Source of the DNA: Lucinisca nassula
Taxonomy: Eukaryota; Mollusca; Bivalvia; Lucinida; Lucinidae
DNA length: 64,000 nucleotides
Reading direction: 5' to 3'
Assembly: GCA_963580285.1 (NCBI GenBank)
Contig: OY757010.1
Span: 64,006,406-64,070,405, forward strand
Positions 45,068-54,353 of this stretch are shown here, in pieces. The notes beneath the pieces were generated by a model. That model searched no databases, had not been told where the DNA came from, and saw only the letters and a list, made by a program, of their open reading frames with translations. Each line of letters starts with the position of its first letter. The first letter of the stretch is position 1. Both the position numbers and the translations under genes were made by a program.

Positions 45068-45120
45068 TTTACGATGTTTTTTTCTATTTTTAGCTATGAC
45101 AGCCACTTCGCTGTCGAATT
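45068..45120 (-). repeat. T4 remnant with foreign 3' end
   Basis: Starts as T4 (TTTACGATGTTT, TTTAGCTATGACAGCCA), then switches to CGCTGTCGAATT, which matches the array at 60830-61640 (CGAGTTCGAATTTGGGCTG). This composite was the target of the LTR element. Confidence 0.6.
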
Positions 45121-45587
45121 TGTGTCACAGGGTTAATTTTAGGATTTAATTCCAGGAACGTTCCAAGAATATTGGCAGAATATCTAAACATCATAATTGT
45201 GGTCGTTTATTGTCGTCAAAGTCAATAGTCAGCAAATCCCAATTCCCACTGTACACTTTTTCCTATAGTGTTCTCTTACTAACCTGTTTAGTGTTAAAAC
45301 TACTCACTATAATCCGTGCACTGTTCACCTGTTCAAAAGCCCACCTCAGTTGAAGGCTAGATTTTGTAGTGTAAGCAGTGTTACATGTTTAGCATGTTCC
45401 ACATGTATGATATTTATGTGGATATCATATTATATTTGCAGGTTAGTTTAACATTATTTAATGATTTTAATAATGTAAGCAAGGATGACACATTACAGAG
45501 CAAACGTTTTTATCATTCATAAATTAATGCAATCATGCATGTTCAGATGCGTATACGCACCCATACATGTACGTACAGAGGTGCACA

Positions 45588-45892
45588 TCCACCCATCCAT
45601 CCATCCATCAGCAGAAGCGTGTACGCACCCATACATGTACGTACATAGGTGCACATCCATCCATCCATCCATCCATACACTCATCCATCCATCTTTCCAT
45701 ACATTCCGTTACATGCATGCATGCATGCACGTGCATATGTATGCATATCCATCTATCCATACATCCATCCATCCATCTTTCCATACATTCCGTTGCATAC
45801 ATTCATGCATGCACGCGCATATGTATGCATACCCATCCATCCATCCATCCACCCATCCATCCATCCATCGAACCATCCATCCACATTCCGTC
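45588..45892. repeat. CATC-type microsatellite in the 5' LTR
   Basis: Runs of CCAT/CATC separated by ACATACATTCCGT and CATGCATGCACG words. Long open frames on both strands ([13 protein letters not shown]) come from the 12-base period of the tetranucleotide and are not genes. Confidence 0.9.
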
Positions 45893-46044
45893 ATATGCAT
45901 TCATGCATGTACGTATATATGTATGTATCTTTTTTATCCCTTCCGCCACTTACAACCATGCATGAACAAGTATTTATATGTATTCATCCTGTATATATTC
46001 ATCCATTGTTGGTTGTTTCCTAAGTCGTTATTACATTCAGTTAG

Positions 46045-46396
46045 GCCAGCCTCGGTAGGTCAGTCGGATGCGCGTCCGACTGGTGATCAGGAGGACGCGG
46101 GTTCGATATCTATCGGGGCGGCAACATTCTTTCATGGAGAATCACGAAATCTTTTCTACGGTCGTTCTCTCCCTTCCGCCGATTCAAGAAGGGCAGTTGT
46201 CTGTTTCTGACAAAAGAATGTGCACTGTACTTGTTGACCGCTTACGTATAAGCCTGCCCGGGAAAGGGAGATAGGTAAACTGACCGGTTCAAAAATTACC
46301 TTAATAGTGTTGACTGTGCCGTTAAGCTCCAACACAGGCATATATATTAAGCACTGACAAATTCATTCATTCATTCATTCAAACATTCATTCATTA
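46045..46396 (+). mobile_element. tRNA-derived SINE inside the 5' LTR
   Basis: tRNA-like head: A-box region GGTAGGTCAGTCGGATGCG, B box GGTTCGATATC (46100-46110). Body: CCCTTCCGCCGATTCAAGAA, GACCGCTTACGTATAAGCC, AAACTGACCGG. Tail of ATTC repeats ending near 46396. It is present in both LTRs, so it entered before the last transposition. An old relative lies at 23555-23750. Confidence 0.75.
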
Positions 46397-46732
46397 AGCT
46401 TACACCTGAGATATGTTATTATGTTGAAATAATAAGAATGTCCATGTATTTAAGAATTAGATATATGTGTTTTAAGACCTCAGTTGAAGGCTAGATTTTG
46501 TAGTGTAAGCAGTGTTACATGTTTAGCATGTTCCACATGTATGATATTTATGTGGATATCATATTATATTTGCAGTTGCTGATCCTGTTGCCATTCTTCA
46601 ATCATCATTGTAAATAAATCAGCATACATCAGAACCAGTAGTTGTGTTTCCCTGGGCTTCAATCCGAAGTATATGAACCCACAGCGATTGCTCACGAATC
46701 TTGGTACCATATAGCAATCACCCCTATGACAA

Positions 46733-46750
46733 TGGCGCCCAATGGCGCAA
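46733..46750 (+). promoter_or_regulatory. Primer-binding site candidate
   Basis: TGGCGCCCAATGGCG starts two bases after the LTR. TGG pairs with the CCA end of a tRNA. The 27-bp segment 46714-46740 (LTR end plus TGGCGCCC) is repeated at 46747-46773, so a second candidate reads TGGCGCCCATTACTGG. Confidence 0.55.
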
Positions 46751-46773
46751 TCACCCCTATGACAATGGCGCCC

Positions 46774-49200
46774 ATTACTGGACTTTGGATGATATTTTTC
46801 CGCCGGGACATTCTGCTGATTCGATACGCGGGTAACCCTTGTGTCGAGTTATAATGTGTATGTTGTGATACATATAGTACGATTTCCACGTGGATCGCTG
46901 ATTATCTGGGACAGCAATACGTCAGAAATGAGAATGTATATATTCTGTGTTGGAATGCACTTATAGTGTCTCATCGCGATTTCTAGTGTTTCAATTCCGG
47001 GCCCGGACTATTCAGTCATGCTTCGTGGATCAATGTTGGAAGATTCAACCAGCGGACATCAGCTAGAAACTTCGCTGCAGGACTACTCCATCAGTGACTT
47101 CTGGTGTTGAAGTGTGTGTTGTGAACATTTCTGACTATTGTTATACATTTCATATGTATATTTAGTGTTTGAGTAACTTTAGAAGTGTGGAAATGTGGAA
47201 AGGACTACGCTTTTGGTATGTTTTTAGATAGTATAGATATATTTTATATCCCAGCAAACAGTCATATAATCATTAAGTCCAACGCTGACGTAGCTCAGGC
47301 ACACTGGCAGTGTATAGTTTCACTCACTATACCGGTTTGGTCATACTAAGTACCGCAAGGTACGTTGCAGTGTTTGGTATGACCCTATAAAGTTTCTACA
47401 GCAAACTGTTGGTGTAGCTGCCATGGTGTCTGTGTACGTCATTACGTTGGTATAGCTGCAACGGACAAACACGAACGTCGTCTAATCACCAGCGCCCCCA
47501 CTGAATAATGTTGCTTCATTGGCGTTAGTACGCCAGAGATTACTGACCCACAGTCCATTAATTGAAAAAGAAATGATCTGGCTAACAAAACAGTAGACAG
47601 TTCATTTCTACTGTATTTCTTTCATTTAAGGGTGGGTGAATGCAATTTTCAGTGCGGGCGCGTTCTGTTTACTTTACTTGCCTTTGTATTAAAGTTACGT
47701 GTAAGAAGATACCATTACCCGAATCTGCTTTTCAAAGGTGGCATCACATTCACTTGCATGTTTACTAACATAAAACCCCTTTTCAGAAGCCCTTTCCAAT
47801 ATACAGTAATGTCCATTGATTGCAACTAAAACGTGTGTGCTTTTCATTCAATATGGTGTTTCCAGTGTCAGTGTAAAGGTCAGTCAAGATCCCAAATCTT
47901 AGAGATCACCAGTACAATGTGCTTAAATACACACCGTAGTCGATAGTAAATTTACTACAGTGTTTACTAGTACTGCTTTATTTGACAGCTTTGACCCATA
48001 TTTACAACCGTTGAAGTGTATATATAAATACCTTTACACTGGTCACACCGCTTATCCAGGTAAACCGGTTTTACTACCTACAAGGGTGGCCAAGGCCCGG
48101 CAAATGAGTACCATTGCGATTCAGCAAACCAATAATGCAATATTATTTATGAAAGAAAATTTTCTTTCAGTCTCGTCAGGTTAGTCCTGACTGATGTTGC
48201 ATAGCATATTCGTTTGACATACTGCGTAAAAAAATTTGCAGCTCAATTTTTTTGCGCAGATATGTTAAATTAGTTTTTTTGTGTACCGTCACTTCATTGA
48301 CAGTCTTACACGTCCAAAGTTGGACGGGTTCAGTGTCACGTGCAGACCTAGTTATACTATAGAAGGCCTATTTACTTATAGTGTTTAGTCGTAGCCGAAG
48401 AAAAGGTTTTGTGAGGCAAAAAGACAAATCAAGATGTGTGAAGTCCTTTAAGTAATATATTTGGAGGAATCACACTTTTGATTTTACTAGATATAATTGA
48501 TAGTGCGTACCCACATGACCTTCGCTGTTGATGGGTCGTAGAGTTCAGACACACACAATCGGCAGTACATTAGCAAAGTACACTTGCAGTATTAAATACG
48601 CTGGTCCCACCTGTAACCCTATCTGCACAAAGTGATTTTTTTTTCTCTTCATCGAGCCCCAACAGGCATTGTGCTTAGTTTTCATGCTCTATACCTGTGA
48701 GTTCAATACTTATATCTCAAACCCTCAACGACTCACTCCAGTGTTTTCGGTCTAAAGCACACAAATCAATGAGCCTTTAATTATTGTTCGCTTGGTGACA
48801 TGTGAGTCGCAAAGTTCTGTAACGGAAGATCAGGTGGTTTTCTCCAGGCACTCCAGCTTCTACCTACCTGTTCAAAACAAGAGATCAGGTTTTTTTTTTT
48901 TTTTTTTTTTTTCTCTCTCCAGGTACTCGAGCATACGCTTACCTTTGACTATCTAAAACAGAAGGTCAGGTATTTTTCTCAAGGCACTCTGGTTTTCGCC
49001 TACCCTCCTTAAACAAAAGATCAGGTGATTTTTCATTTTTTCATCAGGCACTCCAGTTTGCGCTTACCCCTTATTGACAGTCTGAAGCGGAGGGTCAAGT
49101 GTTTGTTTTTTTATTTATTATTATTTTGTTTTGGTTTTGTTCTCCTAGACCATTGGCTCAAGATAAGTGAAATCATTTTGACAGCACAAAAAAAAAACAA
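46774..49200 (+). other. Retrotransposon leader, unique part
   Basis: About 2.4 kb between the primer site and the arrays. Only short frames; GGTATAGCTGC / GGTGTAGCTGC words recur near 47411 and 47450, and a poly-T run sits at 48891-48912 among CAGGCACTC(C/G)AG words (48856-49050). No protein recognised. Confidence 0.5.
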
Positions 49201-50110
49201 AAACAAAGCAGGTCTACCTAAAAAGTAATTTTTGATAAGGCAACCTAAATGGTGACTTCCTGTAGGTCTACCTAAAAGGCGAATTTTGGTAGCTCTGCCT
49301 GAAAGTTGAATCTCTATGGGTCCAGCTAAAATTATTTTGTAGGTATACCTAAATTGTGAAATTAGTGGGGTCTGCCTTAAGAGTGTTTTTTGTAGTCTAC
49401 CTAAATGGTGAAAATTGTTAGGTCTGCATACAAGGTGATTTAGAGGGCTACCTAAAAGGTGAACTTTGTTAGGTCTGCCGTAAGGGTGAATCCTAAAGAT
49501 CTACATGCAGATTTTTTTCGTAGTCTACCTAAATGGTGAAATTTGTTAGGTCTACCTAAAAGGAGAATTTCGTAAGGTCTGCCTAAAAGGTGAATTTCTG
49601 TAGGTCTAACTAAAGTAAAAAAAATTTTTGGTTGGTCTACATAAATGGCGAAATTTGTTTGGTCTGCCGTAAGGTGGAATCTTGAAAGTCTATGCGCAGA
49701 TTTTTGGTAGTCTACCTAAAAGTTGATTTTCATGAGGTCTACCTAAATGGTGAAATTTGTAAGGTCTGCCTAAATGTTGATTTTGTGGCCTACCTTAGTG
49801 GTGAATTTTGTTAGCTCTGCCTGAAAGGTGAATTTCTAAAGGTCCAGCTGAAATAATTTTCTGTAGGTCTACCTGAATGGCGAAATCTGCCTAAATGGTT
49901 AATTTTGTTAGGTGTGCCTGAAATGTGAGTTTCTATAGGTCTAAATAAAATCATTTTTTCCTGAGGTCTACCTAAATGGTGAATTCAATAAGGTCTACAT
50001 AAAAGGTGATTTTTTTTGTAGTCTACCTAAATGAAGAATTGTGTTTGGTTTGCTTGAACTGTGAATTTTTGTAGGTCTGCCTAAGTGGTGATTTTTTTTT
50101 CTGGAAGGCG
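49200..50110 (+). repeat. Degenerate minisatellite in the leader
   Basis: A unit of about 35-40 bp built on GGTCTACCTAAA(T/A)GGTGAATTTTGT repeats more than 20 times with drift (alternatives TCTGCCTAAAAGG, CTACATGCAGATTTTT). It has many stops in every frame, so RNA or DNA function only. Confidence 0.75.
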
Positions 50111-50896
50111 ATTTGTAAGCAGGTCCGTATAAACAGTGGAAACCTTCTGGATCCCATTACTTAGTACAAAGTAGGGGCATGTAATGGGTGAATATTACTT
50201 AAGGCTTTTCAGAATACTGATTACTAATCACGGGTGTGTCTAAAGTAATGCAAAACTATGATAAGTAGACCCAAAGTGTACTTTGCCAAGTGTCTAAAGC
50301 CATTGAAGTTGCAGAACCTTACTCGCTGGTGTGTCTAAATAGGGATTACCGCGGTGTTTGTGATTCAATCGGATAGACCAAAGGCGGCCTGGGTTGTTTC
50401 AAAGTCAACCAACTTGATTTAAGGTAGGTTCAAAAGGGTAAGTATCTGAAGTACTGCATTGAAAATTTCAGGTTTTCGTTTTACTTGGTATGCCTAAATT
50501 GTCAATTTAAGGTGTCACTAAATAGCGAAAGTATATAACGTGGACCAATGATGTATCTTAATAGTGTTGGAAGAGACGTACGGTGTCCCTCAAAAGCAAA
50601 CGGGTCTTGTTTTTTGTATTGATCTACCTAAATTGTGTAAACCCGGCAGTTAAATTCCATCGAGTAGGTGTTGGTTAAAGGTATTGATTCAAAACGAAAG
50701 TTATCTAAAGCTTGAGGAATAGCAAACAGTTCTTTTCACTAATAAGTGTGACTGAAGTGTCCCTAGAAAGCGAATATTCTAGCTTTCGGTAAAAGATTCA
50801 TATTAATGGTATGCCTAAAAAGCGCAAAACTGGCTGTTTCATACTCAGTATTTGATGTCATTTAGTTTAGGTTTAAATCAATCCTTTCTGATTAAC
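50111..50896 (+). other. Leader spacer between arrays
   Basis: Sparse GTGTCTAAA / CTACCTAAATTGTG words echo the minisatellite. No frame of note. Confidence 0.45.
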
Positions 50897-51850
50897 CTGT
50901 GGTCCTACGTGTTGTTACTTTGTGTTTTCTGAAACAGGTGTCACTGAAACGTGAAATCACTGTTTGCATTGATCATGACAGTGCTTTGTCATTCTTTCAA
51001 GAATAAAAAGTGCACATAAGGGATAACAACAACCCCATTGAACTGTGGTCTTACGTGTTCTTACTTTGTGTTTTCTGAAACAGGTATCACTAAAACGTGA
51101 AATCACTGTTTGCATTGATCATGACAGTGCTTTGTCATTCTTTCAAGAATAAGAAGTGCACATAAGTGATAACAACAACCCCATTGAACTGTTGTCCTAT
51201 GTGTTCTTACTTTGTGTTTTCTGAAACAGGTGTCACTAAAACGTGAAATCACTGTTTGTGTTGTTCATGACAGTTCTTTGTCATTCTTTCAACAAACAGA
51301 ACTGCACATAAGTGATAACAACAACCCCATTGAACTGTGGTCCTACGTGTCGTTACTTTGTGTTTTCTGAAACAGGTGTCACTAAAACGTGAAATCACGG
51401 TTTGCGTTGTTCATGACAATTCTTTGTCATTCTTTCAAGAGACAGAAGTGCACATAATTGACAACAACCCCCATTGAACTGTGGTCCTATATGTTCTTAC
51501 TTTTCTGAAACAGGTGTCACTAAAACGTGAAATCAATGTTTGTGTTGTTCATGATAGTTCTTTGTCATTCTTTAAAGAAACGGAAGTGCACATAAGTGAT
51601 AACAACATCCCCATTGAACTGTGGTCCTACGCGTTCCTATGTGTTTTTACTTTGTGTTTTCCGAAACAGGTATCACTAAAACGTGAAATCACTGTTTGTG
51701 TTGTTCATAATAGTTCTTTGTAATTCTTTAAAGAAACGGAAGTGCACATAAGTGATAACAACATCCCCATTGAACTGTGGTCCTACGCGTTCCTATTTAG
51801 TGTTTTTGGAAGCAGGTTTCACTAAAAACTTAATCACTATTTGTGTTTAC
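50897..51850 (+). repeat. Tandem array of about 146-bp units in the leader
   Basis: CTGTGGTCC(T/C) marks unit starts at about 50897, 51043, 51189, 51335, 51479, 51619 and 51775: spacing 146, 146, 146, 144, 140, 156. Each unit has TTTTCTGAAACAGGTGTCAC, TAAAACGTGAAATCACTG, CATTCTTTCAAGAA and ACATAAGTGATAACAAC. Six full copies and a part copy. Confidence 0.9.
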
Positions 51851-52358
51851 AATGGCTAAGATCTAGTGAACTACATATTGTGTTTGATTAAACTGGTGTA
51901 CATAACTGGTGTGACACGTGGTTTATCTAAAATGTGTAATAGTGTAAAAACATAGTGTTTCGGTGGCGTGTCACAACAGCTAATCACTGAAAAAATATAC
52001 AACCCTTATCTGGCGAAGTTTCTAAAAAGTGAAATGTGGTGAACCCAAAATATAGAACAGTGTCATTACACAGTGGCTATGTGGTGTACCTAAAAGGCGA
52101 GAAGGTGTAACGACACATGGTGTTTCTGCGGTGTAGCTAAATAGTTAGCAGTGAAATGACATATAGCATGCCTCTGTGGTGTATCTAAAACGCGAAACAC
52201 TAAATTAATATACAACACTTATATGTGAAGTATCTTAGAAGTTGGATAGTGTTTCTTCTTGTTTATTCTGACTTAAAATATTAAAGCCAGTAGTTTGGGC
52301 CAATATATTGCTGCTTATTTAGCATATGTGAATTAGAAAGAGATTGTAAAAGTCAAAG
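51851..52358 (+). other. Leader 3' end
   Basis: GTGTATCTAAAA(C/T)GCGAA-type words (51919, 52083, 52181) form a faint repeat. The segment leads to the first long frame. Confidence 0.45.
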
Positions 52359-53597
52359 ATGGCAAGTGGAGGCATAAGTAAAAGGGAGGAAAGATTAATG
52401 AGAAGGAATTTGATGCGGAGCGAACGTGAGAAGCAGTTATTAAAGGAACAAGGGGTGGAGATGTCAGATGAGGAAGAAGATGATGATTTAGACGGTTCCT
52501 CAAGAGATACCGTAGCAAATACTGTCTATGGCGAGGAAGAGATGCTTTTAGAGGAGCAGAGCGTAGAAGATGTGAGTGAAGACAGCATACATTTGGTATT
52601 ATCAGATGTAGAAAGTGCAGAGGAAGAGCAACAAACGCCAGATACTAGGATGCCTCTGTTATCAAGCATAGAAAGGAAGGCAGAAGACAGTGAATCTAAG
52701 AAATATGATAACCCTTTGGTGAAAGAAGTAGAAGAAAGGACAGAAAAGTTACAAGCGGAGAGGATACAAATGAATGAACTTCTCTTAGAAATAGAAAGAC
52801 GGGAGCAAAATGCAGAGAAGAGGAGTATAGAATTGGCCCAGAGAAGAAAGGATTTCGAATGCCAGTTGAAAGAAAATGAAGTAAACATGAGAAGACGGAT
52901 GCAAAAAGAAATGGAGGAACATATGTACAGAGATAGTATTCAGTTAATAGAGAAGATGGAATCAGACCTGCATCAAAGTCGAACACTTGTCAGTGAGAAA
53001 CAGAGGAATTTAGCCCAGAGAGAAATGGAGTTGCAACAAGCAGAGGAAAGGTGGGAACAGGATAAAGAAAGAATGGAAATTCTCTACAAGGAGAGACTCA
53101 GAAAGGAAATGGAAGCGAGATTAGGGACAGACTGCTTCGGCGGAGCAATACCGAAAACAATTAAACAGGAGACACGCGATATTCAAGATGGTATTCCTCT
53201 GATGAAAAGTAGAGATGAAAGAAAGAAAGATAGGACAGGATCTGTTGATAAGCAAAGTAGAACTTTCACTTGCAGAACAGATAGAGACTTTGACTCATAC
53301 GGAACTGACAACATATATTCCGATGAAATGATGAGAAAGGCAGAAGGGAGAAAAGAGAATAAATTTCATGGTCGAACAGATAAACATCATTTCACATCAG
53401 ATTATATGAGGAAGGATGCAAGAAGAATAGGCGAGGAAAAATATGATCAAGGAGAATTACCTGTATCATATACGTCGCAGTTAGACAAGGAAGGCGTTTA
53501 TAAGTACAGAACGGTAAGAGAGCAATTTCCTTATAAGGATCAAACAAGTGAGGAGAGAAACAGAAACCCCAAAGGCCCGGTCAAGTTCACCGACTAA
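52359..53597 (+). CDS. Gag N-terminal region, coiled-coil protein (412 aa)
   Basis: ATG-initiated frame (GATGGCAAGTGG). Residues 1-50 are basic then very acidic (MSDEEEDDDLDG). Residues about 118-255 form a strongly charged heptad-rich coiled coil (EERTEKLQAERIQMNELL, EMELQQAEERWEQDKERM). Residues 255-412 are hydrophilic with many R/K/D/E/T/S. No enzyme motif. Its frame overlaps the next by 80 nt (53518-53597), and the downstream capsid-like frame has no ATG, so this is best read as the front of a larger Gag whose frame is broken or shifted there. Role, inferred: particle assembly through coiled-coil multimerisation. Confidence 0.7.
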   Translation: MASGGISKREERLMRRNLMRSEREKQLLKEQGVEMSDEEEDDDLDGSSRDTVANTVYGEEEMLLEEQSVEDVSEDSIHLVLSDVESAEEEQQTPDTRMPLLSSIERKAEDSESKKYDNPLVKEVEERTEKLQAERIQMNELLLEIERREQNAEKRSIELAQRRKDFECQLKENEVNMRRRMQKEMEEHMYRDSIQLIEKMESDLHQSRTLVSEKQRNLAQREMELQQAEERWEQDKERMEILYKERLRKEMEARLGTDCFGGAIPKTIKQETRDIQDGIPLMKSRDERKKDRTGSVDKQSRTFTCRTDRDFDSYGTDNIYSDEMMRKAEGRKENKFHGRTDKHHFTSDYMRKDARRIGEEKYDQGELPVSYTSQLDKEGVYKYRTVREQFPYKDQTSEERNRNPKGPVKFTD

Positions 53598-54123
53598 AGA
53601 AGCGGGCAATACTACAGTCCAAGAAGGATTTTATTCCAAACCCTTCATAGGTATCTTTTCTGGAACTGAACCCAGACCCAAGCATGAAAGTTCGTTTGAG
53701 GACTGGAAATTAGAAGTGGATAGTTTAATGGCGGCAAAAATATACCCAGACATCTCTATTACACAAGCAATAAGAAAGTCTTTGAGGATGCCTGCTAAGA
53801 AAGTATTGCTTCCACTGGGTCCAAATGCTACTCCTTCGGAGATAGTCACTCGATTGCAGAGTGTATTTGGTCATGTCGCAAGCTGCGATGCAGTCATAGA
53901 AGAGTTCTACACTGCAGAGCAGGGGCAAGATGAAACAGTTGCTGACTGGGGTATAAGGCTAGAAGACATTTTACAGAAAGCTATAAACAAAGGACATGTG
54001 ATAGAAACAGGAAAGAATGATGCATTAAGGAGAAAGTTTTGGAGATCTTTATATAGCCAGGAACTCAAAAATGCAACACAGATTCATTTTGAGAACATTA
54101 ACAGGGTTAATTTTAGGATTTAA
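53518..54123 (+). pseudogene. Gag capsid-like region, truncated
   Basis: Open from just after a stop at 53515. It reads PFIGIFSGTEPRPKHESSFE, W then SLMAAKIYPDISITQAIRKS, LRMPAKKVLLPLG, IVTRLQSVFGHVAS, ADWGIRLEDILQKAI, LRRKFWRSL: the order and wording of a Ty3/gypsy capsid domain (retrotransposon gag, PNMA-like). The last real residues are near IHFENI at about 54100; beyond that the frame runs into LTR-derived DNA and stops at 54121-54123. A zinc knuckle (CxxCxxxxHxxxxC) is absent. Its +1 position relative to the upstream frame could be a programmed shift or an indel. Confidence 0.75.
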
Positions 54124-54353
54124 TTCCAGGAACGTTCCAAGAATATTGGCAGAATATCTAAACATCATAATTGTGGTCGTTTATTGTCGTCAAAGTCAAT
54201 AGTCAGCAAATCCCAATTCCCACTGTACACTTTTTCCTATAGTGTTCTCTTACTAACCTGTTTAGTGTTAAAACTACTCACTATAATCCGTGCACTGTTC
54301 ACCTGTTCAAAAGCCCACCTCAGTTGAAGGCTAGATTTTGTAGTGTAAGCAGT
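54101..54353 (+). repeat. Internal LTR fragment between gag and pol
   Basis: 253 bp that match 45127-45379 of the LTR base for base as far as I can see, from ACAGGGTTAATTTTAGG to TAGTGTAAGCAGT. It replaces what should be the end of Gag and the protease. Both junctions lie at short shared words (ACAGGGTTAA-like and GTAAGCAGT). Confidence 0.9.

Larger units (their letters stand above)
45343..46575 (+). repeat. 99-bp direct repeats within the LTR
   Basis: 45343-45441 and 46477-46575 appear identical: from ACCTCAGTTGAAGGC to TATTATATTTGCAG. They bracket 1,035 bp holding the microsatellite and SINE. Each starts a GTAAGC about 28 bp in and ends TTTGCAG, an intron-like pair whose use is unknown. 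Right-LTR equivalents: 58824-58922 and 59958-60056. Confidence 0.85.
45121..46731 (+). repeat. 5' LTR
   Basis: Begins TGTGTCACAGGGTTAA and ends CACCCCTATGACA. Contains, in order, a 99-bp block, a CATC microsatellite, a SINE, a second copy of the 99-bp block, and AATAAA (46613-46618) before the end. The right LTR is offset by exactly 13,481 bp along its whole length. Confidence 0.93.

Noticed and set aside
46045..46120. Possible true tRNA gene
   Set aside because: A and B boxes are present but no cloverleaf with an anticodon arm and acceptor stem could be drawn; the tail and body mark it as a SINE.
45485..46210. Long open frames of HPSIHPSIH type on both strands (also at 58966-59691)
   Set aside because: They are translations of the CATC microsatellite and SINE inside the LTRs; tetranucleotide repeats stay open in all frames. 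No protein evidence.
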